From an uncultured Fretibacterium sp. (GTDB taxonomy: Bacteria; Synergistota; Synergistia; Synergistales; Aminobacteriaceae): a DNA stretch of 14,299 bases. Position 1 is the first letter of the stretch, and each line of letters starts with the position of its first letter. The stretch covers positions 1-14,299 of the forward strand of contig NZ_CALHIQ010000039.1 of the NCBI RefSeq assembly GCF_938030725.1, written 5' to 3'. Below are positions 6,130 through 13,071 of this stretch, piece by piece. Both the position numbers and the translations under genes were made by a program. The notes under the pieces were generated by a model. It had not been told where the DNA came from and searched no databases. It was given only the letters and a program-made list of their open reading frames with translations.

Positions 6130-7836
6130 ATGAAGGTTCTGCGCAGCAGGAGGTTCACCATTGCCGTGGCGGCGCTGCTCCTGGCCGCTGGCGTGTCGGG
6201 CGCGTTGGCCGCGCCGAAAAATGAGCTCCTGACCAGCAACGGAAACGGCATGGCCGTCTCGACCCAGCCCCTGGCGGACAAGGCCGGTCAGGACGTTCTG
6301 GACAGGGGCGGCAACGCCATCGACGCCGCCGTTGCCGTGGGGTACGCGCTGGCGGTCCTCCACCCCCAGGCGGGGAACGTCGGCGGTGGCGGCTTCGCCG
6401 TCATCCACACGGCAGATGGCGGGGACTACGCCCTCGACTTCCGTGAGATGGCTCCCGGCGCAGCCACACGGGACATGTACCTGGACAAGGACGGAAACGT
6501 GATCCCTCAGGAGAGCACCCGCACCTACAAGGCCGTGGGCATCCCCGGAACGGTGGCTGGCATGAGCGCCATGCTGGAACGTTTCGGGACGATGAAGCTG
6601 GACCAGTTGATCGCCCCCGCCATCGAGATGGCCGAAAAGGGTTATGAGCTCTCCGAACGCCAGGCGAAGAGCATGGCCGACTTTGCGGACAAGTTCAGGA
6701 AGTTCCCCCACTCCCAGGGCTATTTCCTGCACGGGGACGGGACGCCCTACAAGGCGGGAGAGCTCTTCCAGCAGGCGGACCTGGCAGCGACGCTGAAGCG
6801 CATTGCCGCCGAGGGGCCAAAGGGCTTCTATGAGGGGGAGACGGCGGACCTCATCGTGGCGGACATGAAGGCCAACGGCGGCCTGATCACGAAGGAGGAC
6901 CTGAAGAAGTACGAGGTCAAGTGGCGCGAGCCCAGCACGGCGGACTACCGCGGCTACAAGATCGTCTCCATGTGTCCACCCTCCAGCGGAGGGGCCATCG
7001 TGGCCGAGATCCTGAACGTCATGGAGAACGCCGACATGAGGGCTCTGGGCTGCCGCACCCCGGCCGCGCTGCACGTCATGGCCGAGGCCATGCGCCAGGC
7101 CTACGCCGATCGCAGCGAGTACATGGGCGACCCGGACTTCGTGAAGGTCCCCGTCGAGGAGCTGACCTCCAAGGCCTACGCCAAAAAGATCTACGACGGG
7201 ATCGACCCAAAGGGCGCCACTCCCAGCAGCAAGGTCCGCCCGGGGCTGGAGGCCCTGAAGGAGGGCACGAACACCACCCACTACTCCGTCGTGGACAAGA
7301 TGGGCAACGCCGTGGCCGTCACCTACACCATCAACGAGTCCTGGGGCACGGGAGCGGCGGTGAAGGGCGCGGGCTTCCTGCTGAACAACGAAATGGACGA
7401 CTTCTCCGCCAAGCCCGGCGTACCGAACGTCTACGGCCTGGTGGGCGGCGACGCAAACGCCATCGAGCCCTACAAGCGTCCCCTGAGCTCCATGAGCCCC
7501 TCCATCGTCTCCAGGGACGGCAAGACGGTCCTCGTGGTGGGCAGCCCCGGAGGCAGCCGCATCATCACCACGACCCTGCAGGTGATCCAGAACGTCATCG
7601 ATTACGACATGCCCATCAACGAGGCCGTCAGCGCTCCCCGCTTCCACATGCAGTGGCTTCCTGACGAGCTCCGCATCGAGCACGACAACGGCCTGTCAGC
7701 GGCGGACGTGGAGGCCCTCACGGACATGGGCTACAAGCTCAGCCTGAAGCCCTACATGGGCGACGTCAACGCCATCCACATCGACCTCAAGACCGGAGAG
7801 ATCACCGGCAGCCACGATTCCCGCATGGAGTTCTAG
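6130..7836 (+). CDS. ggt: Gamma-glutamyltransferase (glutathione hydrolase), exported
   Basis: 568 residues, close to the roughly 580 of E. coli GGT. It removes or transfers the gamma-glutamyl group of glutathione and related compounds in the periplasm. ATG 6130 lies nine bases after AAGGAGG; residues 1-28 are a signal peptide (FTIAVAALLLAA, cut near ALA). The proenzyme self-cleaves before a Thr that becomes the nucleophile, here Thr382 (NTTHYSVVD), giving large and small subunits. Also present are Arg105 for the alpha-carboxylate (DFREMAPG), Thr400 and Asn402 (TYTIN), Asp424 (NNEMDDF), the lid region (PNVYGLVGGDANA), Ser453/Ser454 (PLSSMSP) and SPGGSRI. Glu421 replaces the Gln430 of E. coli, as in the human enzyme. 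It is monocistronic with a complex leader and ends at a bidirectional hairpin shared with the parvulin gene. All catalytic residues I can check are intact. Confidence 0.97.
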   Translation: MKVLRSRRFTIAVAALLLAAGVSGALAAPKNELLTSNGNGMAVSTQPLADKAGQDVLDRGGNAIDAAVAVGYALAVLHPQAGNVGGGGFAVIHTADGGDYALDFREMAPGAATRDMYLDKDGNVIPQESTRTYKAVGIPGTVAGMSAMLERFGTMKLDQLIAPAIEMAEKGYELSERQAKSMADFADKFRKFPHSQGYFLHGDGTPYKAGELFQQADLAATLKRIAAEGPKGFYEGETADLIVADMKANGGLITKEDLKKYEVKWREPSTADYRGYKIVSMCPPSSGGAIVAEILNVMENADMRALGCRTPAALHVMAEAMRQAYADRSEYMGDPDFVKVPVEELTSKAYAKKIYDGIDPKGATPSSKVRPGLEALKEGTNTTHYSVVDKMGNAVAVTYTINESWGTGAAVKGAGFLLNNEMDDFSAKPGVPNVYGLVGGDANAIEPYKRPLSSMSPSIVSRDGKTVLVVGSPGGSRIITTTLQVIQNVIDYDMPINEAVSAPRFHMQWLPDELRIEHDNGLSAADVEALTDMGYKLSLKPYMGDVNAIHIDLKTGEITGSHDSRMEF

Positions 7837-7886
7837 CCCTTGAGCCGACGATCGGTCGGCGCGGCCCCTGCCGCGGGCTGGACAAA

Positions 7887-7920
7887 GAGCGGAGGGGGAA
7901 GGTGCCCTCCCCCTCCGCTC
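7887..7920. terminator. Hairpin between GGT and the parvulin gene, probable bidirectional terminator
   Basis: GAGCGGAGGGGGA (7887-7899) and TCCCCCTCCGCTC (7908-7920) form a perfect 13-bp stem with an 8-nt loop, between the convergent ends of ggt and the foldase gene. The minus-strand side is followed by TTTGT and the plus side by TATCC, so the T-runs are modest. Confidence 0.7.
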
Positions 7921-7956
7921 TATCCGTGCCGATCGGGCTCGACTTCGCTTTCGACC

Positions 7957-8871
7957 TTATTTCTTCGCGTCGTCCGAGGTCGCTTCGGCAGCAACGTCGT
8001 CGGAGACGGGAGCCAGCATCTCGACCTTATAGGCCTTCTTCAGCTCCTCGACCTTCGCCTTGATCCGCTCCTGCTGCTTCTGACCGTTGAGCTCCTGAAG
8101 GATCTGGCCCTTCACCTCGTCGAAGGGGGTGAGCTGAGCCGGTGTGCGCCCCTCAAGCCGGATGATGTGCCACCCGAAGGGCGACTTGACGGGCTCCGAG
8201 ATGTCGCCGGGCTCCTTCAGGGCGAAGGCGGCGTCGGCGAACTCAGGGACCATCTGCTCCTTCGTGAACTCGCCCAGGTCGCCGCCCTGCGGAGCGGAGG
8301 GACAGGTCGAGAGCTTCTTCGCCTCCTCGTCGAAGGACGCGCCAGCCTTGAGGTCCGCCTGCACCTTGGCGATGGTGTCCGCGCTGGTGGCGTCGTCGCT
8401 GATCAGGATGTGGCGGGCATGGATGCGCTCCGGCTGGGTGAACTGGTCCTTGTGCTCGTCGTAGAACTTCTGCGCTTCCTCCTCCGTCGCCTGGACATCC
8501 TTCACGGCGTTCCGCATGGCGCGCTGGGCCAGGCTCTGGGTGCGGACGCGGGCCATGAAGTCGATGAAGTCCTGCTCCCCGTCCAGCTTCTCCTTCTCGG
8601 CCTCGAGCGAAAAGAGGTACATGGAAACGATCTCGTCCAGGATGAGCCGGCGCCCCTCGGGGTTCCCGTACATCATCATGCCCTGGGGCCCCATGGACTG
8701 AAGGACCGCGTTGACGTCCGCCTCCGTGATCTCACGGCCCTCGACGCGGGCCAGGACCTTGTTCTCCTCGGCCGGCTTCGGCGCCTCGGTCGCTGCCCAG
8801 GCTGCGCAGGCCGCCACGAGGACCGCCACGCCGAGGACCGCTGCGAACTTCAACTTGAACTGCTTACTCAT
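7957..8871 (-). CDS. Parvulin-type peptidyl-prolyl isomerase (PpiC/PrsA/SurA-like foldase)
   Basis: 304 residues; the ATG follows SD GGGAGGAAG. The enzyme interconverts cis and trans prolyl bonds and helps exported proteins fold in the envelope. Residues 1-27 are a signal sequence with VAAC ending at Cys22, a possible lipobox, so it may be a lipoprotein like PrsA; otherwise signal peptidase I would cut after AWA. An N-terminal SurA_N-like helical region (about 37-145, VLARVEGREIT onward) precedes a single parvulin domain (about 150-241) with ARHILIS, LSTCPSAPQGGDLGEF, MVPEFADAAFAL and SPFGWHIIRL. The C-terminus is a helical, then acidic tail. It is transcribed alone, divergently from the protease operon, so it may serve the same envelope proteins, but that link is only positional. 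Confidence 0.95.
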   Translation of the reverse strand: MSKQFKLKFAAVLGVAVLVAACAAWAATEAPKPAEENKVLARVEGREITEADVNAVLQSMGPQGMMMYGNPEGRRLILDEIVSMYLFSLEAEKEKLDGEQDFIDFMARVRTQSLAQRAMRNAVKDVQATEEEAQKFYDEHKDQFTQPERIHARHILISDDATSADTIAKVQADLKAGASFDEEAKKLSTCPSAPQGGDLGEFTKEQMVPEFADAAFALKEPGDISEPVKSPFGWHIIRLEGRTPAQLTPFDEVKGQILQELNGQKQQERIKAKVEELKKAYKVEMLAPVSDDVAAEATSDDAKK

Positions 8872-8895
8872 ATTCTCTTCCTCCCTGCTGTTTTA

Positions 8896-8910
8896 TCCCG
8901 CAAGGCGGGA
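8896..8910 (-). other. Short hairpin in the parvulin mRNA leader
   Basis: TCCCGC (8896-8901) and GCGGGA (8905-8910) pair around a 3-nt loop, 14 bases before the SD on the minus strand. A candidate -10 for this gene, TAGAAT on the minus strand, lies at 8939-8944 (5 of 6), with only a poor -35 (CTGTCC at 17 bp). Confidence 0.3.
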
Positions 8911-8994
8911 CATCTCAAAAAACCGCACACGTTTAGGAATTCTAACACAAAGTCCCCTGCAGGACAGACGATAAACTGCGTATCCGTCCCGTTG

Positions 8995-9000
8995 TATAAT
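8995..9000 (+). promoter_or_regulatory. Candidate promoter of the protease operon
   Basis: A perfect -10 TATAAT lies at 8995-9000. The best -35 at 17 bp, TAAACT (8972-8977), matches only 3 of 6. The predicted start near 9007 gives a leader of about 70 nt that contains a strong hairpin. Confidence 0.45.
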
Positions 9001-9015
9001 ACAAGCGGGGATGCC

Positions 9016-9038
9016 GGAGGACGGCCGCGCCGTCTTCC
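9016..9038 (+). other. Leader hairpin of the protease operon
   Basis: GGAGGACGGC (9016-9025) and GCCGTCTTCC (9029-9038) form a 10-bp stem with one G-U pair and a 3-nt loop, about 10 nt into the predicted transcript and without a T-run. It may stabilise the mRNA; the 5' arm also contains GGAGG. Confidence 0.4.
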
Positions 9039-9075
9039 ATCTCGCGCTTCACACTGGACCGAGGAGGACGAGCTC

Positions 9076-9351
9076 ATGCGCTTGATCGACACAAGGGTAA
9101 TTTTGGGGCTGTCTTTATGGATTCTGGGCTTTGCCCTCATGACCGCCGGCTGGCTCGTCGACGCGCTCTTTGAGGGGTGGGGACGGATTCCCTCCAAGGT
9201 CCTCTACAAGCTGGGGGCGCTCATCGTCGCCGTGCCGGTCATCGTCCTCTTATGGAGGGCTTCGCGCCTGCTCTACGTCCACCGCATCGACATCGTCCTC
9301 GGCATCAACAACGCCGCGAGCTTCCTCACCGAAGCCATGAAGTCCCTTTAG
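9076..9351 (+). CDS. Small two-helix membrane protein, first gene of the protease operon
   Basis: 91 residues; ATG 9076 lies nine bases after GAGGAGG. The reading frame is open far upstream, but that part is antisense to the parvulin gene and has no SD, so the short form is chosen. Two hydrophobic segments are visible: about residues 8-30 (VILGLSLWILGFALMTAGWLV) and about 44-62 (LGALIVAVPVIVLLW), followed by a basic segment and a short amphipathic tail (NNAASFLTEAMKSL). Its stop is seven bases before the start of the CPBP protease gene, so the two are very likely co-transcribed and perhaps translationally coupled. I recognise no family. A helper or partner role for the protease is inferred from position only. 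Confidence 0.75.
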   Translation: MRLIDTRVILGLSLWILGFALMTAGWLVDALFEGWGRIPSKVLYKLGALIVAVPVIVLLWRASRLLYVHRIDIVLGINNAASFLTEAMKSL

Positions 9352-9358
9352 GCCCCTC

Positions 9359-9907
9359 ATGTCGCGCGGGATATTGACCGCCGCAGCCGGCCTGGCCGCC
9401 GCGGCCTTCATGCTCTACTTTCCCTACACCTGGTGCCGCCTCAAGAGGGAGGATGAGCGGGACTTCGGGCTGAAGTGGTTCATGGGGCGAGGCGCATGGC
9501 GGGACGTGATTCTGGCCCTGCTCCTGACCCTCGTCCCCCTGACCTTCGTCTCCATGCACTGGCCGGCGGAGTGGGGCGGGCCGGGCCCCAGGAGCCTGAC
9601 GCCCTGGCAGGCTCTGGACAGCCTGGGGGGCGGGGTGGCGGCGGCCTTCATCGAGGAAACGTTCTTTCGCGGTTGGCTCCAGACGCTGACGGTGCGCCGG
9701 TGGGGGCCGTGGGCGGGCATCCCCCTGGCGACGCTGGCCTTTGCACTCATCCACCTCGTGGCCCTCGTCGGATGGCTGCGCGTGGCGACGTTCTTTCCGG
9801 GGCTCGTGATGGGGTGGCTGCGCTGGCGCCACGGCTCCGTCCTGCCCTCCATCCTCTACCATGCCCTGTGCAACGTCTGGGCCGTCTGGTGGGCTCCGAT
9901 CCCGTAG
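9359..9907 (+). CDS. mrtS: CPBP-family glutamic intramembrane protease, probable MrtS of the SYNERG-CTERM system
   Basis: 182 residues, almost entirely membrane-embedded. The CPBP/ABI (CAAX-protease-like) motifs are all present: motif 1 is Glu99-Glu100-x-x-x-Arg104 (AFIEETFFRGWLQ), motif 2 is His132 (LAFALIHL), and motif 3 is His168 with Asn172 (YHALCNVW). The first Glu acts as the catalytic base in known members. Small CPBP proteases called MrtS are known partners of SYNERG-CTERM proteins in Synergistota, analogous to the myxosortases, and a SYNERG-CTERM protein is encoded at the left of this window. That makes MrtS the best specific reading, but I could not test the subfamily. ATG 9359 has no clear SD, consistent with coupling to the preceding gene. 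The next gene starts 32 bp after its stop. The family call is near certain; the mrtS symbol is moderately so. Confidence 0.9.
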   Translation: MSRGILTAAAGLAAAAFMLYFPYTWCRLKREDERDFGLKWFMGRGAWRDVILALLLTLVPLTFVSMHWPAEWGGPGPRSLTPWQALDSLGGGVAAAFIEETFFRGWLQTLTVRRWGPWAGIPLATLAFALIHLVALVGWLRVATFFPGLVMGWLRWRHGSVLPSILYHALCNVWAVWWAPIP

Positions 9908-9938
9908 ACGCCCCTTATTTTCAGGAGGTTCGATCGTC

Positions 9939-10994
9939 GTGAAAAAAACCCTTGCAGCGCTGTTGCTTCTGGCCCTGCTTGCACTCCCCGCGCGGGGGGC
10001 CGACCGGCGGGAAACGCTTGAGCTGCGCGTCCCCATGAAGGCCGGCGAAAACGTGACGGCCCTCATGCCGGATGGCACGGAGGCAACCCTGGGGCGGGTC
10101 CTGATGACCCCCGTCAAGACGAACTGGCCGGCCTACACCGCCAGCAAGTGGTGCGCGCCGGCGACGGTCTGTGCCACGGCCGTGAACGCCATTCACCTGC
10201 TGGTGGACGTGGAGGAGGGGCGCGGGCGCATCCTGAGCCTCGTTCCTGCGGTGACCGTGGCCCCTGCTGCCGCGGCGGGGGCCTTCTTCTCCCTGGACGC
10301 GGCCGCTGGCACGGGGCCTTTCGGCGGCTTCGCGCCCCTGGTTGGCTCCCCCGTCACCATCCTGGGGGAGGACGGCGAGAGGCCCCTGGACGGGACTCCG
10401 AAGGAGGGCGAAACGCTCGTGATCCGCTCGCCCCTGCCCCGCCGTCCACGGGACTGGATGGTGGACATCGAGAACCGCCCCGGCGGGCGCGTCATCGTGT
10501 GGGGTGCCGACGGGCCCCGCGTCGAGGCCCGCGTCGTGCGCCCCATCGGAGGCGTCGGGCGCTTCGGCGGGACGCAGTTTCAGGGCCGCGGCCGAATCCG
10601 CGCCTCTCACGCGGGCGTCATCGACATCGCGACGGCATCCAGGGACCAGGTGGGGGGCATCCAGATCATGCCGCTGATCCACGCCCTCACCTCCCACGAG
10701 ATGGCCAACGCCTGGAAGTTGACCCAGTGGATGATCCTGGCCCCGCTGCCGGGCCGCGAGCTTGCGGGGACCCCGCCACTCTTCAAAAACGCCTTCGTCC
10801 CCGGAACGCAGCTCAAGGACCGGCTGGAGGACCTGTGGAGCACCTACGGACGCAAGCCCCTGGCCCTCTGCCGCCTGGACGGCGGCCCATGGACCCGCCT
10901 CCCGGACGTCTCCGGGCGTGTGGACGACGCGCTCCGGAACGTGACGCACCTCCGCATCTACTTCCCCTTCTGGGACGAGCCGTTGAAGCCGTAG
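9939..10994 (+). CDS. Exported protein of unknown function, third gene of the protease operon
   Basis: 351 residues from GTG 9939, ten bases after AGGAGG (9923-9928). Residues 1-20 are a textbook signal peptide (MKKTLAALLLLALLALPARG, cut before ADRRE). The mature part has many short beta-like stretches and a Gly-rich middle (RPIGGVGRFGGTQFQGRGR, 201-219). A small Ala-rich hydrophobic patch lies at about 104-124. Three Cys remain, at 72, 78 and 311. There is no C-terminal sorting signal or membrane anchor (end FPFWDEPLKP), so it should be free in the periplasm or secreted. I recognise no enzyme motif. It lies 31 bp behind the CPBP protease gene on the same strand, so a role in the same sorting or processing pathway is possible but inferred from position. 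Confidence 0.85.
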   Translation: MKKTLAALLLLALLALPARGADRRETLELRVPMKAGENVTALMPDGTEATLGRVLMTPVKTNWPAYTASKWCAPATVCATAVNAIHLLVDVEEGRGRILSLVPAVTVAPAAAAGAFFSLDAAAGTGPFGGFAPLVGSPVTILGEDGERPLDGTPKEGETLVIRSPLPRRPRDWMVDIENRPGGRVIVWGADGPRVEARVVRPIGGVGRFGGTQFQGRGRIRASHAGVIDIATASRDQVGGIQIMPLIHALTSHEMANAWKLTQWMILAPLPGRELAGTPPLFKNAFVPGTQLKDRLEDLWSTYGRKPLALCRLDGGPWTRLPDVSGRVDDALRNVTHLRIYFPFWDEPLKP

Positions 10995-11030
10995 GGCCAC
11001 GGGAGTCCGTCGGACCATGAAGGCGCCCGT

Positions 11031-12605
11031 TTAACGAACCGTCTTCTCGAACACCCGCACGTCCGACGAGGTCCCGTCCCTGAAGAGCAGCCGTGCGGAA
11101 ACACAGGCGATGGCGTCCTTCTCACTCGTCAGCAATTCATGGACGCCTCGCTCCTTGAGCTTCAGGAGCTCTTCCATCGTAATCTCCGTGTCCGGCGTTC
11201 TGGTGTTGATGCCGTAGACGATACCCAGGACGGCGTCAAGGGCTTCGTCGCTGAAAAGGCCGGGGTCGACCATGACGAAGGTCGTTCCCTCTCCTTCCTG
11301 TTGCGGGTCCTCCAGGCGATAAACCGATATCCATTCGTCTACGAAGTGGAGGGCCCAGTCCTTGCCGTTCTCGAAGCGCACCGCGTCCAAGTCGAAGCTA
11401 AAGGGATATGGCCCTCGTTCGGCGCCGTCGGCCCCAAGGTATTGGACGTCCAGTTCGACGACGCCCTCCGATCGGCCGGTGTTGATGGCCATGTTGGGGT
11501 ACTGTGCCCCGGTGGTTGGGTTGATCTCCCTCATGAACCCCGTGGACCGGTACTCCGCGTCCGGGCTGATTCGGTAAGAATACTGCAGGATATTGCGAAC
11601 ATCGGCGTCCGTGTCGATGGTGAACCGCACGATGCCGTCGTTCCATATCCTGGGGTTGAGCTTCAGGTTGGCCCTGCGCTCCACATTCCGCATCTGCAGG
11701 ATGCCTCCGGGGGTGCGGAGCGAGCCTTCCCCGGAGAGCAGCCCCACGGTCCAGAGCAGACAGAAGAGCAGCGCGCCGGCCCCAAGGCTTGCGACGTGCG
11801 CGGGGTTGAATTTCCCACGGCGAAGGAGCGCGATGCAGAGAAAAAAGACCAGAAGGGCAATGAGGGGCAGCCAGAGGAACAGGATGGGCCAGCGGTGCGA
11901 GAGCTCGTAGCCGAGGGCGAACAGCACGGTGAACAGCGCCCCCGTCCGCAGGGTCAGGACCCTGGAGAAGATCAGGCGCAGGGCATCCTTAAGCCCCATC
12001 GGCGGGATATCCGGCAGACCCGCGGGGCCGTTTTCCTCCCGAAAACGTTCGGGGGCGACGCGGGCGGCATTTTTGAGGTGGCTCCAGTAGCGGCGGACCT
12101 CCCGCGCCGTGTCCTCGTTTCGGGACCTTCCCCGACGCGGTTTGATGAAGCGTTGCAGATAATCTTCCTCGTAATAATCGACGATCAGGTCGAAAATCTC
12201 CTGCCGGTAGGCGTAAAGCGGCATGGACGCGCTTCGCCCAAAATCCCTGCGGAGCACGGACAGCCGTGCGCGCCACTCCTCGTCCGCCGTCATTTTAGCG
12301 AGAGTCCGCGACACCGCCGACCGGTCCCGATTCAGCAGGATGGCGATGTCCGCAGGGCCCCAGTACAGGCCGTCCTCGTCGTCCCAGACCAGGTGACTGA
12401 GCTGTGGCGCCCGATTCGCGTACCGCTCGCGCAGGTACTCCTGCCGCGCCAGCTCCGATCCCTTAAAACGGCGGTAATCGGCCGCGTAGTCGCCCATCAG
12501 GGCACGAACTGTCTTCCGTTCCGCCTGAAATTCCCAAAATTTTGCGGACAGCCGCGCCATCATGTCGTCCGTAAGGTTGAACTTCGGCAAGGCCCCCGCC
12601 TCCAT
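11031..12605 (-). CDS. Membrane-tethered helix-turn-helix regulator with periplasmic sensor domain
   Basis: 524 residues. The N-terminal 200 are soluble with a helix-turn-helix at about 82-105 (WGPADIAILLNRDRSAVSRTL), followed by a Tyr- and Arg-rich region (YYEEDYLQRFIKPRRGRSR) slightly reminiscent of RhuM-type proteins. Three hydrophobic helices follow at about 222-235, 239-261 and 270-291; RRGK between the last two predicts an outside C-terminus. Residues 292-524 form a beta-rich domain that should lie in the periplasm. The layout matches ToxR-like one-component sensors that bind DNA from the membrane, but I know no named family with this exact order. ATG 12605 has a weak SD; TTG 12590, eight bases after GGAGG, is an alternative that removes five residues. 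The gene is convergent with the previous unknown gene and divergent from a small reading frame, with a dyad in its promoter that suggests autoregulation. Confidence 0.8.
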   Translation of the reverse strand: MEAGALPKFNLTDDMMARLSAKFWEFQAERKTVRALMGDYAADYRRFKGSELARQEYLRERYANRAPQLSHLVWDDEDGLYWGPADIAILLNRDRSAVSRTLAKMTADEEWRARLSVLRRDFGRSASMPLYAYRQEIFDLIVDYYEEDYLQRFIKPRRGRSRNEDTAREVRRYWSHLKNAARVAPERFREENGPAGLPDIPPMGLKDALRLIFSRVLTLRTGALFTVLFALGYELSHRWPILFLWLPLIALLVFFLCIALLRRGKFNPAHVASLGAGALLFCLLWTVGLLSGEGSLRTPGGILQMRNVERRANLKLNPRIWNDGIVRFTIDTDADVRNILQYSYRISPDAEYRSTGFMREINPTTGAQYPNMAINTGRSEGVVELDVQYLGADGAERGPYPFSFDLDAVRFENGKDWALHFVDEWISVYRLEDPQQEGEGTTFVMVDPGLFSDEALDAVLGIVYGINTRTPDTEITMEELLKLKERGVHELLTSEKDAIACVSARLLFRDGTSSDVRVFEKTVR

Positions 12606-12653
12606 TCCAGGATTTTCGCCTATAAACGCTGATGCTGCCAGGCTCGATCAGAT

Positions 12654-12679
12654 GCACTGGACAGCTCCCGGTCCAGTGC
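12654..12679. promoter_or_regulatory. Perfect 9-bp dyad between divergent promoters, probable operator
   Basis: GCACTGGAC (12654-12662) and GTCCAGTGC (12671-12679) are perfect inverted repeats with an 8-nt centre. The half-sites are 17 bp apart centre to centre. The dyad covers the -35 and spacer of the plus promoter and the start region of the minus promoter, the position expected for a repressor site. The adjacent regulator is the natural candidate to bind it. Confidence 0.55.
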
Positions 12680-12686
12680 CTATATT
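12658..12686 (+). promoter_or_regulatory. Plus-strand promoter for the small reading frame
   Basis: -35 TGGACA (12658-12663, 5 of 6), a 17-bp spacer, and -10 TATATT (12681-12686, 5 of 6). The predicted start near 12693 is 40 bp before the small reading frame. Confidence 0.5.
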
Positions 12687-12706
12687 ACCAGAAGAGTTGG
12701 TGACAA
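12679..12706 (-). promoter_or_regulatory. Minus-strand promoter of the membrane-tethered regulator
   Basis: On the minus strand: -35 TTGTCA (12701-12706, 5 of 6), a 16-bp spacer, and -10 TATAGG (12679-12684, 4 of 6). It overlaps the -10 of the opposite promoter, so the two should exclude each other. Confidence 0.4.
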
Positions 12707-12732
12707 GCGATCAAAAAATGGGGGGATGGACG

Positions 12733-12873
12733 ATGTGCAAGTGCCTTCTGTTTCCTGAGGCCGCGGAGCGGTCCGGATTGGCCCCGCTCTGCCCGGGGCA
12801 ACGGGGCATCGTGTTCATGGGGCTGAGGAACGAGGAGGTCCCCCGCTTTATCGTGGACGCCGTCATGGCCTGA
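12733..12873 (+). CDS. Small reading frame, possible truncated FeoA-like remnant
   Basis: 46 residues from ATG 12733, six bases after a GGGGGGA tract that could serve as a weak SD; an in-frame ATG at 12718 would add MGGWT but has no SD. The peptide starts MCKCLLFPEAAE and has a central LAPLCPGQRGIVFMGLRNEE. That faintly resembles the start of a FeoA/SH3-like domain (LsxLxPGQxGxV), which would normally run about 75 residues, so this would be a truncated form. The three Cys (2, 4 and 20) are unusual for such a short peptide. A good promoter lies in front of it and it is divergent from the regulator gene. It may be a real small protein, a remnant or chance. Confidence 0.4.
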   Translation: MCKCLLFPEAAERSGLAPLCPGQRGIVFMGLRNEEVPRFIVDAVMA

Positions 12874-12917
12874 GCGTAGACCTCGCCAACGGACGATAGA
12901 GGAATAACGTCCTAAAG

Positions 12918-12948
12918 TTGATTTCCGTGTCTACATTATTGTTATAAT
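12918..12948 (+). promoter_or_regulatory. Extended -10 promoter of the beta-helix gene
   Basis: TGTTATAAT (12940-12948) is a perfect extended -10 element. TTGATT (12918-12923) is a possible -35, but the 19-bp spacer is long, so the extended -10 probably carries most of the activity. The predicted start near 12955 gives a leader of about 115 nt. Confidence 0.55.
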
Positions 12949-13071
12949 CGACAATGTCCGCGCAAAAATCGAGTTGTTTTCGGCTGAGGTCGGCAAGTGC
13001 GCAGAGGGGAGAAACCGAAGAAAGAATTTGTCCGTTGTGTTTGATATTGACAGTCCAGCATCAAGGAGGGA

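Noticed and set aside
6031..7683. A 550-codon minus-strand open frame opposite ggt
   Set aside because: GGT motifs on the plus strand are unambiguous; the antisense product has no recognisable feature and is a composition artefact.
7840..9075. A long plus-strand open frame running from the end of ggt into the small membrane protein gene
   Set aside because: This part is antisense to the parvulin gene, is Leu/Arg-rich without motifs, and has no SD at its start. Only the last 91 codons, with their own SD, look real.
11005..11015. GTCCG-T-CGGAC between the convergent genes as a terminator
   Set aside because: The loop would be one base and there is no T-run; it cannot form a working terminator hairpin.
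11139..12632. A 497-codon plus-strand open frame opposite the membrane-tethered regulator
   Set aside because: The minus-strand product has coherent membrane helices and a helix-turn-helix. The plus-strand product is low in hydrophobic structure and has no SD.
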